8,192 bases of DNA from positions 1 to 8,192 of the forward strand of contig URWJ01000060.1 of assembly GCA_900551535.1 (NCBI GenBank). The letters are read 5' to 3'. This stretch comes from an uncultured Granulicatella sp. GTDB taxonomy: Bacteria > Bacillota > Bacilli > Lactobacillales > Aerococcaceae. Shown one piece after another: positions 1 through 5,763 of this stretch. Both the position numbers and the translations under genes were made by a program. Every line of letters starts with the position of its first letter. Within the stretch, counting starts at the first letter, position 1. The notes beneath the pieces were generated by a model. It did not search any database and was not told the origin of the DNA. It worked only from the letters and a program-made list of their open reading frames with translations.

Positions 1-29
1 GCAAAAATTGCCAGCAAAAGGAAGGGTAG
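1..29 (+). CDS. 3' end of upstream gene, probably Fur-family regulator (partial)
   Basis: In frame 3 the first bases read K-N-C-Q-Q-K-E-G then TAG at 27-29, three bases before the xerD start. The two bases before this (GC) would complete a cysteine codon if the preceding base is T, giving C-x-x-C-Q followed by a charged tail. That resembles the second zinc-binding CxxC at the C-terminus of Fur-family metalloregulators. In Bacillus subtilis fur lies directly upstream of xerD (ripX), which supports the reading. Only eight residues are visible, so this is inference. The competing reading is frame 1 (A-K-I-A-S-K-R-K-G-R-R), which stops at TGA 34-36 and would overlap the xerD ATG as ATGA. Confidence 0.45.
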
Positions 30-32
30 AAG

Positions 33-917
33 ATGAAAGAAATACACTACTTCCTAGATAGTATTGCCGTTCAAGGACTATCTGATAACACCGTTGCAAG
101 TTATAAACGTGATTTGGAGAAGTTTTCTCAGTTTTTAGAAGAACAAAAGGTGGCACGTCTTCAAGATGTGGACCATACAACGATGGTACTGTTTCTTCAG
201 AAGCTGAAAAAAGATGAATACGCCGTTAGTTCAACAAGTCGAATGATTAGTTGCCTGAAGAAGTTTTTCCAGTTTCTCGTGCAAGAGCGAATGATAGAAA
301 AAGATCCGACGCAACAAATTCATCCACCAAAACCGAAGAAGCAGTTGCCAAAAGCGCTGAGTATCGATGAAGTGAACAGGTTGCTGGAGGTACCAGATAC
401 CTCAACGGTTCTAGGCTTAAGAGATAAGGCGATGCTCGAACTCTTATATGCAACAGGGATGCGGGTGAGTGAATTAATCAGTATTGAACTCAGTGATTTG
501 CACTTGGAACTTGGATTCCTACAAACGATTGGGAAAGGGAATAAACAACGCATTATCCCGATTGGACAGGAAGCCACTAACTGGATTCAAAATTACTTAG
601 AGTATGCACGTCCAGCTTTAGAAGACGAGAAGAAGTTATCGAATGTCTTGTTCTTGAATCACAGAGGTGGCCCGTTTACGCGTCAAGGTTTCTGGAAGAA
701 TTTAAAGAAAATCGTTCAGACGGCCATGATTACAAAGGAAGTGAGCCCCCATACATTGCGCCATTCCTTTGCAACCCATATTTTAGAAGCGGGTGCCGAC
801 CTTCGAATTGTTCAGGAATTGCTTGGACATTCAGATATTAGTACAACACAAATTTATACACATATTACAAACGAACGAATGAAGGAAATTTACAAACAAG
901 CACATCCTCGTTCGTAA
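33..917 (+). CDS. xerD: Site-specific tyrosine recombinase XerD
   Basis: This 294-residue protein is the XerD subunit that, normally with XerC, resolves chromosome dimers at the dif site near the terminus. Residues about 1-85 form the SAM-like N-terminal core-binding domain, and about 105-290 the catalytic domain. The full catalytic set is visible: R144 (GMRVSEL), K168 (GKGNK), H240 and R243 (HTLRHSFATH), H266 (LLGHSDI) and nucleophile Y275 (TQIYTHI). All are offset by four from E. coli XerD, so length and spacing are normal. The motif TRQGFWKNLKK favours XerD over XerC, and nothing suggests a phage integrase. An AAAGGAAGG site at 17-25 lies eight bases before the ATG. The gene ends in tandem TAATAA and deoB follows closely, as xerD-drm does in B. 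subtilis. Confidence 0.95.
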   Translation: MKEIHYFLDSIAVQGLSDNTVASYKRDLEKFSQFLEEQKVARLQDVDHTTMVLFLQKLKKDEYAVSSTSRMISCLKKFFQFLVQERMIEKDPTQQIHPPKPKKQLPKALSIDEVNRLLEVPDTSTVLGLRDKAMLELLYATGMRVSELISIELSDLHLELGFLQTIGKGNKQRIIPIGQEATNWIQNYLEYARPALEDEKKLSNVLFLNHRGGPFTRQGFWKNLKKIVQTAMITKEVSPHTLRHSFATHILEAGADLRIVQELLGHSDISTTQIYTHITNERMKEIYKQAHPRS

Positions 918-926
918 TAAAGAAAA

Positions 927-934
927 TGGAGATG
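927..934 (+). promoter_or_regulatory. Ribosome binding site of deoB, decides the start
   Basis: GGAG at 928-931 lies nine bases before the ATG at 941. The in-frame ATGs at 926 and 932 overlap or abut this site and have no good Shine-Dalgarno sequence of their own, so 941 is the likely start. Confidence 0.6.
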
Positions 935-940
935 GAAACT

Positions 941-2110
941 ATGAAATTTAAAAGAATACATGTCATTGTAATGGACTCTGTAGGGATTGGAGAAGCACCA
1001 GATGCTGCAAAATTTGATGATGCAGGTTCACATACTTTAGGTCATATTTCAGAAACTGTGGGCTTAAATGTACCAAATATGCAACGTTATGGTTTAGGAA
1101 ATATCGCTCCTTTAAAAACAGTTCCACCAGTAGAACATCCAGAAGGAAGCTATACTAAACTTGAAGAAGTTTCTGTTGGTAAAGATACAATGACAGGTCA
1201 CTGGGAATTAATGGGATTAAATATTAAAACTCCTTTCCGAGTATTCCCTGATGGTTTCCCACAAGAATTATTAGACCGTATTTCTGAGTTCTCAGGAAGA
1301 GGAATCGTATGTAACTTACCATACAGTGGTACAGCGGTTATCGATGACTACGGTAAACACCAAATGGAAACTGGCGATTTAATCGTTTATACTTCTGCTG
1401 ACCCTGTAATGCAAATTGCTGCTCACGAAGACGTTATCCCGCTAGAAGAGTTATACCGTATTTGCGAATACGCTCGTGAAATTACAAAAGACGATCCATA
1501 TATGATTGGACGTATCATTGCTCGTCCATATGTGGGTGAACCTGGTAACTTCCAAAGAACATCAAACCGTCATGACTATGCGTTAAGTCCATTTGGCGAA
1601 ACAACATTAGACTTCTTGAAGAAAGATGGATTTGATGTGATTGCGATTGGTAAGATTAACGATATCTTCAACGGACAAGGAATTACAGAATTCGTTCGTA
1701 CAAAAGACAATATGGATGGCGTAGATAAACTTGTTGAAGTATTGAAGAAAGACTTCACTGGTATGAGTTTCTTAAACTTAGTTGACTTCGATGCGGTTTA
1801 CGGACACCGTCGTAATACAAAAGGATACGGCGAAGCGCTTGAAGCATTCGATGCTCGTATTCCAGAAATCGTTGAAAACATGCAAGAAGATGATTTATTA
1901 ATTATTACAGCTGACCACGGAAACGACCCAACATTCAAAGGAACAGACCACACTCGTGAGTACATTCCAGTGTTAGCCATCAGCAAATCATTGAAACACC
2001 CAACACACTTACCAGAAGGTCACTTCAGTGATATTGCAGAAACAATCAGCGAAAACTTTGGGGTAGCATCAACTGGTAACGGAACAAGCTTCTTAAAAGA
2101 ATTAAACTAA
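941..2110 (+). CDS. deoB: Phosphopentomutase DeoB
   Basis: DeoB interconverts ribose-1-phosphate and ribose-5-phosphate, and the deoxy forms, linking nucleoside breakdown to the pentose phosphate pool. It is a cytosolic, Mn-dependent member of the alkaline phosphatase superfamily. From ATG 941 it has 389 residues, about the family length. Visible active-site residues are D12 (VIVMDSVGIG), T83 of GKDTMTGHWE (the threonine phosphorylated in the B. cereus enzyme), D154 (TSAD), D284 and H289 (DFDAVYGH), D325 and H326 (TADHGND), and H337 (GTDHTRE). The spacing matches the B. cereus protein with a shift of one to two residues. In-frame ATGs at 926 and 932 would add five residues but are poorly placed relative to the ribosome binding site. 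Codon use looks more biased than in xerD, suggesting high expression. Its substrate comes from punA, 19 bases downstream. Confidence 0.96.
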   Translation: MKFKRIHVIVMDSVGIGEAPDAAKFDDAGSHTLGHISETVGLNVPNMQRYGLGNIAPLKTVPPVEHPEGSYTKLEEVSVGKDTMTGHWELMGLNIKTPFRVFPDGFPQELLDRISEFSGRGIVCNLPYSGTAVIDDYGKHQMETGDLIVYTSADPVMQIAAHEDVIPLEELYRICEYAREITKDDPYMIGRIIARPYVGEPGNFQRTSNRHDYALSPFGETTLDFLKKDGFDVIAIGKINDIFNGQGITEFVRTKDNMDGVDKLVEVLKKDFTGMSFLNLVDFDAVYGHRRNTKGYGEALEAFDARIPEIVENMQEDDLLIITADHGNDPTFKGTDHTREYIPVLAISKSLKHPTHLPEGHFSDIAETISENFGVASTGNGTSFLKELN

Positions 2111-2115
2111 TATAG

Positions 2116-2123
2116 AAAGAGGG
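2116..2123 (+). promoter_or_regulatory. Ribosome binding site of punA
   Basis: AAAGAGGG lies six bases before the punA ATG in the 19-base gap after deoB. No promoter or terminator is visible in this gap, so the two genes are probably cotranscribed. Confidence 0.6.
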
Positions 2124-2129
2124 AACAAC

Positions 2130-2945
2130 ATGAGCAAATACGAACAATTAGTTGAAACAAAAACGTTTTTACAAGAAAAAGGTATTGGTCACATTGATTT
2201 CGGAATGATTTTAGGATCAGGTCTTGGTGAACTTGCTGGAGAAGTTAAGAACCCATTAATCTTTGACTATAAAGATATTCCGAACTTCCCAGTTTCTACA
2301 GTTGTCGGTCATGCTGGCCGTCTTGTATATGGTGAATTAGAAGGAAAACAAGTTCTAATCATGGATGGACGTTTCCATTACTATGAAGGTTACGATATGG
2401 AAACAGTAACGTTCCCAATTCGTTTAATGAAACTATTAGATGTTGAAACGATTATTGTTACAAACTCAGCTGGTGGTGCAAACCCAACATTTGAACCAGG
2501 GGACTTAATGATTATTACAGACCAAATTAACTACACTGGTACAAACCCACTCATCGGGCCAAACGATGACCGCTTTGGACCTCGTTTCCCTGATATGAGC
2601 CATGCGTACCACGAATACGGACAAGAAGTGGTTCGTAAAGCTGCGAAAGAATTAAACATCAACATTAAAGAAGGAGTATACATGGGATACTCTGGACCAA
2701 CTTATGAAACACCAGCAGAAATCCGTTTCACACAAGCAGTTGGTGGGGACGCTGTAGGAATGTCAACAGTTCCTGAAGTTATCGTAGCAAACCACGCTGG
2801 TATCAAAGTGATTGGGATTTCATGTATCACAAACTTAGCTGCAGGAATGCAAGCAAACTTAAACCACGAAGAAGTGGTAGAAACAACACAACGCGTTAAA
2901 GAAGTGTTCAAATCATTGGTTCGTAAAGTGTTAGTTTTATATTAA
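2130..2945 (+). CDS. punA: Purine nucleoside phosphorylase, trimeric type (PNP-I)
   Basis: PunA (PupG in B. subtilis) phosphorolyses purine nucleosides to free base and (deoxy)ribose-1-phosphate in the cytosol; DeoB, encoded just upstream, processes the sugar phosphate. The 271-residue length is usual for the homotrimeric family. Phosphate contacts include S30 (LGSGLGE), H61 (VGHAGR) and R81 (GRFHYYEGY). The base and sugar pocket includes the SAGG loop near 113-116, Y192 and E193 (GPTYETPAE), M211 (VGMST), N235 (CITNLAAG) and H246 (LNHEE). E193 and N235 are 42 residues apart, as are E201 and N243 in human PNP. This Glu/Asn pair is the signature of enzymes preferring 6-oxopurines (inosine, guanosine), which is the likely specificity here. 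Codon use is strongly biased, as in deoB. Confidence 0.95.
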   Translation: MSKYEQLVETKTFLQEKGIGHIDFGMILGSGLGELAGEVKNPLIFDYKDIPNFPVSTVVGHAGRLVYGELEGKQVLIMDGRFHYYEGYDMETVTFPIRLMKLLDVETIIVTNSAGGANPTFEPGDLMIITDQINYTGTNPLIGPNDDRFGPRFPDMSHAYHEYGQEVVRKAAKELNINIKEGVYMGYSGPTYETPAEIRFTQAVGGDAVGMSTVPEVIVANHAGIKVIGISCITNLAAGMQANLNHEEVVETTQRVKEVFKSLVRKVLVLY

Positions 2946-2957
2946 GAGACGAACCTC

Positions 2958-2965
2958 GAGGAGGA
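2958..2965 (+). promoter_or_regulatory. Ribosome binding site of ribT, places start at TTG
   Basis: GAGGAGGA is the strongest Shine-Dalgarno site in the window. It directly abuts the in-frame ATG at 2966, leaving no spacer, but lies six bases before the in-frame TTG at 2972. The upstream CCTC (2954-2957) could pair with GAGG (2961-2964) in a four-base hairpin covering part of the site; whether this matters is unknown. Confidence 0.7.
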
Positions 2966-2971
2966 ATGAAT

Positions 2972-3349
2972 TTGTTAGTACCTTATTCAGCAACGAATAA
3001 AAAAATTGTGATGGGATTACTTTCTTACATCCCAGAATTCAAGGACTTTAAACGATTGCAAGAGGAAATTGAAGAAATCGCGACAAATCCATCGATTAAA
3101 TGCTGGCTTTTTAAAGAAAGTGACAGTGAGAATTTTATTGGATTGATTGGTGGAGAAAGCACAACAGACACGATTGTCATTAAATACTTATCGGTGTCAC
3201 CTTCGTTTCGTGGGGAAAATATTACATTCCAAATGTTAGAAGATTTAGCAAAGATGGAAGATAAAGTATTGAGTGGAACAATTGAGACGAGTGTGATTCT
3301 CGCAAAATGGAATAAACATCGTGTAAGTGAGGAACCATGGAAGATTTAA
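2972..3349 (+). CDS. ribT: RibT-like GNAT-family protein, acetyl-CoA loop degenerate
   Basis: From TTG 2972 this 125-residue protein aligns end to end at the N-terminus with B. subtilis RibT: MLVPYS...KKIVMGLLSYIP against its ML-x-x-Y...KIAMGLLSFMP, with no offset. RibT is a small GNAT-fold protein encoded at the end of the Bacillus riboflavin operon; its substrate is unknown to me. The strand-helix segment YLSVSPSFRGENITFQMLEDL (72-92 in this numbering) corresponds to GNAT motif A. The usual R/Q-x-x-G-x-G/A loop reads R80-G-E-N-I-T85, so both expected glycines are replaced and acetyl-CoA binding is doubtful. No other riboflavin genes are present. The gene overlaps scpA by 13 bases, implying coupled translation. 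Family assignment is good; catalytic function is uncertain. Confidence 0.82.
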   Translation: MLVPYSATNKKIVMGLLSYIPEFKDFKRLQEEIEEIATNPSIKCWLFKESDSENFIGLIGGESTTDTIVIKYLSVSPSFRGENITFQMLEDLAKMEDKVLSGTIETSVILAKWNKHRVSEEPWKI

Positions 3350-4098
3350 CAATTAAAGTAGCTGAATACGAAGGACCGATGGACGTCCTCTTGCATCTGA
3401 TTCGTGAGATGAAAATCGATATTTACGATATTCCGATGAATGAATTAACGAAGCAATATTTGAACTTCATTCATTCCATGAAAACTTTGGAGTTGGAAGT
3501 GGCAGCCGAGTATTTAGTTATGGCATCAACATTATTAGAAATCAAGGCAAGAATGCTTCTTCCAAAACCAAAATTGGAAGAGTTGGATGAAGACGGGGAG
3601 CCAATCGTGGAAGACCCTCGTGATCAGCTCGTTCAACAGTTATTGGAATATCAACAAATTAAAGAAAATGCCAAAAAGCTTGAGGAACTTTCTTTCCTAA
3701 GGGGATTACACTTTGGGAAAGAAGCGAGTGACTTGTCTTCTATGCAAGAGATTATCCCTTTAAAAGAAGGAGAAGTGACGACTCAAGATTTATGGAATGC
3801 GTTAAAGAAATTAGCGCGTAAGAATATTGCAAAGATGCCACTTAAGGCTAATATTCAACATGAAACGCATACGGTTGAAGAATTAATGGATTCGATTATT
3901 TCAAAAATTGAGCACACAGATAAGAAACAAGTTCCGTTTGAGGAATGTTTCCCAGCGTTCAACAGGCATGCGATTACAACGACATTCTTAGCGATGTTAC
4001 AGCTCGTTCGTGAACATCGTGTCCGTTTTATTCAAAGTTCTCCATATGAGGATATTTTGATTGAGAAAAGACAAGAAAAGGAGAAAGAGAGTGACTAA
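3337..4098 (+). CDS. scpA: Segregation and condensation protein A (kleisin)
   Basis: ScpA is the kleisin that bridges the SMC ATPase heads and binds a ScpB dimer, forming the bacterial condensin that organises and segregates the nucleoid. The 253-residue length is normal. The N-terminal SMC-neck-binding part shows the family signature EYEGPMDVLLHLI (10-22), IDIYDIPMNELTKQYL (27-42) and the helix AAEYLVMASTLLEIKARMLLP (56-76). An acidic linker and ScpB-binding helices follow (about 80-120). The C-terminal winged helix that contacts the SMC cap lies at about 178-240 (TTFLAMLQLVREHRVRF). A GTGAGG site at 3327-3332, inside ribT, lies four bases before the ATG. The gene overlaps ribT by 13 bases and scpB by 8, so ribT, scpA and scpB are translationally coupled. 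Confidence 0.96.
   Translation: MEDLTIKVAEYEGPMDVLLHLIREMKIDIYDIPMNELTKQYLNFIHSMKTLELEVAAEYLVMASTLLEIKARMLLPKPKLEELDEDGEPIVEDPRDQLVQQLLEYQQIKENAKKLEELSFLRGLHFGKEASDLSSMQEIIPLKEGEVTTQDLWNALKKLARKNIAKMPLKANIQHETHTVEELMDSIISKIEHTDKKQVPFEECFPAFNRHAITTTFLAMLQLVREHRVRFIQSSPYEDILIEKRQEKEKESD
4077..4083 (+). promoter_or_regulatory. Ribosome binding site of scpB, decides a GTG start
   Basis: AAAGGAG inside the 3' end of scpA lies seven bases before GTG 4091. The in-frame ATG at 4061 would put this site inside the gene and add a run of lysines and arginines not expected in the family, so GTG 4091 is preferred. Confidence 0.75.
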
Positions 4099-4711
4099 TT
4101 ACATTTCAGTATTAGAAGGCTTACTATTTGTTGCTGGAGATGATGGGATTACATTAGAAGAAGCTAGTTATATTTTAGAACTCGAAAAAAGTGCGGTTCG
4201 TCAATTACTAGATGAATTAAAGAAACGCTTAGAGGATGAAAATAGTGGCTTAGAACTTCTTCTCACAGCTTCTCATTATAAGCTTGTGACAAAGGCTAGT
4301 TTAAAATCATATATCGAAAAATATGCGGTTTCTCCATATTCTTCTCAATTGTCTCAAGCTTCTCTAGAAACGTTAGCGATTATCGCGTATAAGCAACCTG
4401 TCACACGTGTAGATATTGAGTCGATTCGTGGCGTTCAAAGCAGTGGTTCGATTCAAAAACTATTGCTAAGAGATTTAATTGAAGAGGCTGGAAGATTAGA
4501 GACTCCAGGTCGTCCAAAACTCTATAAGACAACCGCTTATTTTATGGATTACTTTGGATTAGAATCGCTGGATGCATTGCCAGATGCTTCAGATTTATTC
4601 GATTTAGATTCTGAAGAGGCCAATCAATTATTTAGAGATAATCATGATTTATTTGAAGAGTTGGAAATCCGCTCTAAAGAACATCATGAAGTAGAAGAAG
4701 AGAAAGAGTAG
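4091..4711 (+). CDS. scpB: Segregation and condensation protein B (kite subunit)
   Basis: ScpB is the dimeric tandem winged-helix (kite) subunit of SMC-ScpAB condensin; it binds the central part of ScpA. From GTG 4091 it has 206 residues, near the usual 190-200. The first winged helix spans about 3-75 (YISVLEGLLFVAGDDGI at the start). The second spans about 88-155 and carries the most conserved family segment, SLETLAIIAYKQPVT (91-105) and DIESIRGV (108-115), then GRPKLYKTT and FMDYFGLESL. The C-terminus (about 170-206) is acidic and probably disordered, typical of the family. The first eight bases overlap the end of scpA. Extending upstream to ATG 4061 gives 216 residues but adds an unlikely basic leader. 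The stop is nine bases before the rluB start. Confidence 0.95.
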   Translation: MTNYISVLEGLLFVAGDDGITLEEASYILELEKSAVRQLLDELKKRLEDENSGLELLLTASHYKLVTKASLKSYIEKYAVSPYSSQLSQASLETLAIIAYKQPVTRVDIESIRGVQSSGSIQKLLLRDLIEEAGRLETPGRPKLYKTTAYFMDYFGLESLDALPDASDLFDLDSEEANQLFRDNHDLFEELEIRSKEHHEVEEEKE

Positions 4712-4719
4712 GTTTTTTT

Positions 4720-5445
4720 GTGGAAAGATTACAAAAAGTAATGGCGCACGCTGGTGTGGCATCCCGCAGAAAATGTGAGGCATTTATTCAAGAAGGCCGT
4801 GTGAAGGTCAATGGTGAAGTCGTGAGAGAACTCGGCTTTAAAGTAGGTGCCAATGATAAAATTGAGGTAGATGGTATTCCGATTTACAAAGAAGAACCTG
4901 TGTACTTCATGTTTTATAAACCAAAAGGTGTGCTTTCAAGTGCGAGTGATGATAAAGGAAGAACCGTTGTGACGGATTATTTTAAAGATGTGGAACAACG
5001 CGTGTATCCAGTGGGACGTTTGGACTACGATACAACAGGACTTCTTTTATTAACGAATGACGGTGAGTTTTCAAACTTAATGACGCATCCAAAGCATCAC
5101 GTAGAGAAGAAATATATCGCCAAAGTTAAAGGAATTCCAACGCCAAGACAAATGCGTCAATTGGAACGTGGAATTGTCTTAGATGGCAAGAAAACGTCAA
5201 ATGCAAGAGCTCAAATTTTATCAGTGGATACCGATAAAGGAACAGGGATTGTCGCTTTAACAATTCACGAAGGATGGAATCATCAAGTGAAGCGTATGTT
5301 TGAAGCGGTAGAGTTACCTGTTATGAAATTAAAACGTGAAGAGTTTGGATTTTTAACATTGGAGAACTTACGCCCTGGAGACTATCGTGAATTACGATCA
5401 TTTGAAGTACAGAAACTGAGAAAGCTCGCTTTAGACGAAAAATAG
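4720..5445 (+). CDS. rluB: 23S rRNA pseudouridine synthase RluB
   Basis: This enzyme isomerises a uridine in the peptidyl-transferase region of 23S rRNA (position 2605 in E. coli numbering, by family). The 241-residue protein has an N-terminal S4 RNA-binding domain (1-60, starting MERLQKVMAHAGVASRR). The RsuA/RluB-type catalytic domain follows, with D102 in GRLDYDTTGLLLLTND as the catalytic aspartate. Further family motifs are FMFYKPKGV (63-71), KKYIAKVKG (130-138) and the C-terminal NHQVKRMF (187-194). The start is GTG, fixed by the conserved N-terminus. Its ribosome binding site is weak: GTAGG at 4708-4712, overlapping the scpB stop, then seven T before the start. Following scpB is a common arrangement in Firmicutes. 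RsuA and RluE/RluF are less likely because of the placement and S4 start. Confidence 0.9.
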   Translation: MERLQKVMAHAGVASRRKCEAFIQEGRVKVNGEVVRELGFKVGANDKIEVDGIPIYKEEPVYFMFYKPKGVLSSASDDKGRTVVTDYFKDVEQRVYPVGRLDYDTTGLLLLTNDGEFSNLMTHPKHHVEKKYIAKVKGIPTPRQMRQLERGIVLDGKKTSNARAQILSVDTDKGTGIVALTIHEGWNHQVKRMFEAVELPVMKLKREEFGFLTLENLRPGDYRELRSFEVQKLRKLALDEK

Positions 5446-5473
5446 ATTTCTATTAGGGAGTCATACGAAAAGA

Positions 5474-5502
5474 AAAACGGACTCACAGAGTGAGTCCGTT
5501 TT
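5474..5502. terminator. Bidirectional intrinsic terminator between rluB and fer
   Basis: A perfect 13-bp stem (AAAACGGACTCAC at 5474-5486 pairing with GTGAGTCCGTTTT at 5490-5502) closes on a three-base loop, AGA. Rightward transcripts run into TTTTGTTTATTT; leftward ones into TTTTTCTTTTCG (reverse complement of 5468-5479 region). It starts 28 bases after the rluB stop and ends six bases before the last base of fer, so it fits termination of both convergent units. Confidence 0.9.
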
Positions 5503-5508
5503 GTTTAT

Positions 5509-5763
5509 TTAGTCTTCATTAAATGGGCTATTTTTTCGTTTAATGGCACCAGTTGGACAAGCTGTATAAGCATCTTTGAACTTTTCTAGCGTATCTTCTG
5601 GTAGTGGAACTGTTCCGGTATTGTTGTCTTGTTTTACAAAGGCAATCCCTTCAGCGTCGTACTCGAAGATTTCAGGAGCACGTAGTTGACAGATGCCACA
5701 TGCGATGCAAGACTCGCAATCAACTTTTGTATAAATTTTTGAAAGAGAGGATTTTTTATCCAT
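5509..5763 (-). CDS. fer: Ferredoxin, single [4Fe-4S] cluster type
   Basis: This 84-residue acidic electron carrier belongs to the Bacillus Fer type (82 residues in B. subtilis). The cluster ligands are most likely C19, C22 and C25 in SCIACGIC, plus C69 in ACPTGAI. The second half of the motif has AP (29-30) where two-cluster ferredoxins have CP, so only one cluster is expected. Shared family features are EIFEYDAEGIAFV (31-43) and the acidic C-terminus. An extra cysteine, C16, three residues before the first ligand, replaces a non-cysteine residue in B. subtilis Fer. The ATG shares two bases with the ypbB start. Its partner enzyme is not encoded here. No alternative start is available between residue 1 and the cluster motif. 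Confidence 0.92.
   Translation of the reverse strand: MDKKSSLSKIYTKVDCESCIACGICQLRAPEIFEYDAEGIAFVKQDNNTGTVPLPEDTLEKFKDAYTACPTGAIKRKNSPFNED
5742..5751 (+). promoter_or_regulatory. Ribosome binding site of ypbB, inside fer
   Basis: AAAGAGAGGA lies ten bases before the ypbB ATG at 5762 and falls within the first codons of fer on the opposite strand. It supports the ypbB start that overlaps the fer start. Confidence 0.65.

Noticed and set aside
247..577. Minus-strand open frames (68 and 85 codons) inside xerD
   Set aside because: They lie opposite a gene with a complete catalytic set, have no good ribosome site or recognisable product, and read as low-complexity shadow translations.
33..917. 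xerD as an integrase marking a mobile element
   Set aside because: Length, catalytic spacing, TRQGFW motif and neighbours all fit housekeeping XerD; no attachment-site repeats, excisionase or phage genes are present.
889..920. TTTACA (889-894) with TAATAA (915-920) as a deoB promoter
   Set aside because: The spacer is 20 bases, too long for a standard vegetative promoter, and the -10 candidate coincides with the tandem xerD stop codons.
5686..5714. TTGACA at 5686-5691 as the -35 of a ypbB promoter
   Set aside because: No acceptable -10 lies 16-18 bases downstream (AAGACT at 17), and the next TATAAA (5730-5735) is 38 bases away.
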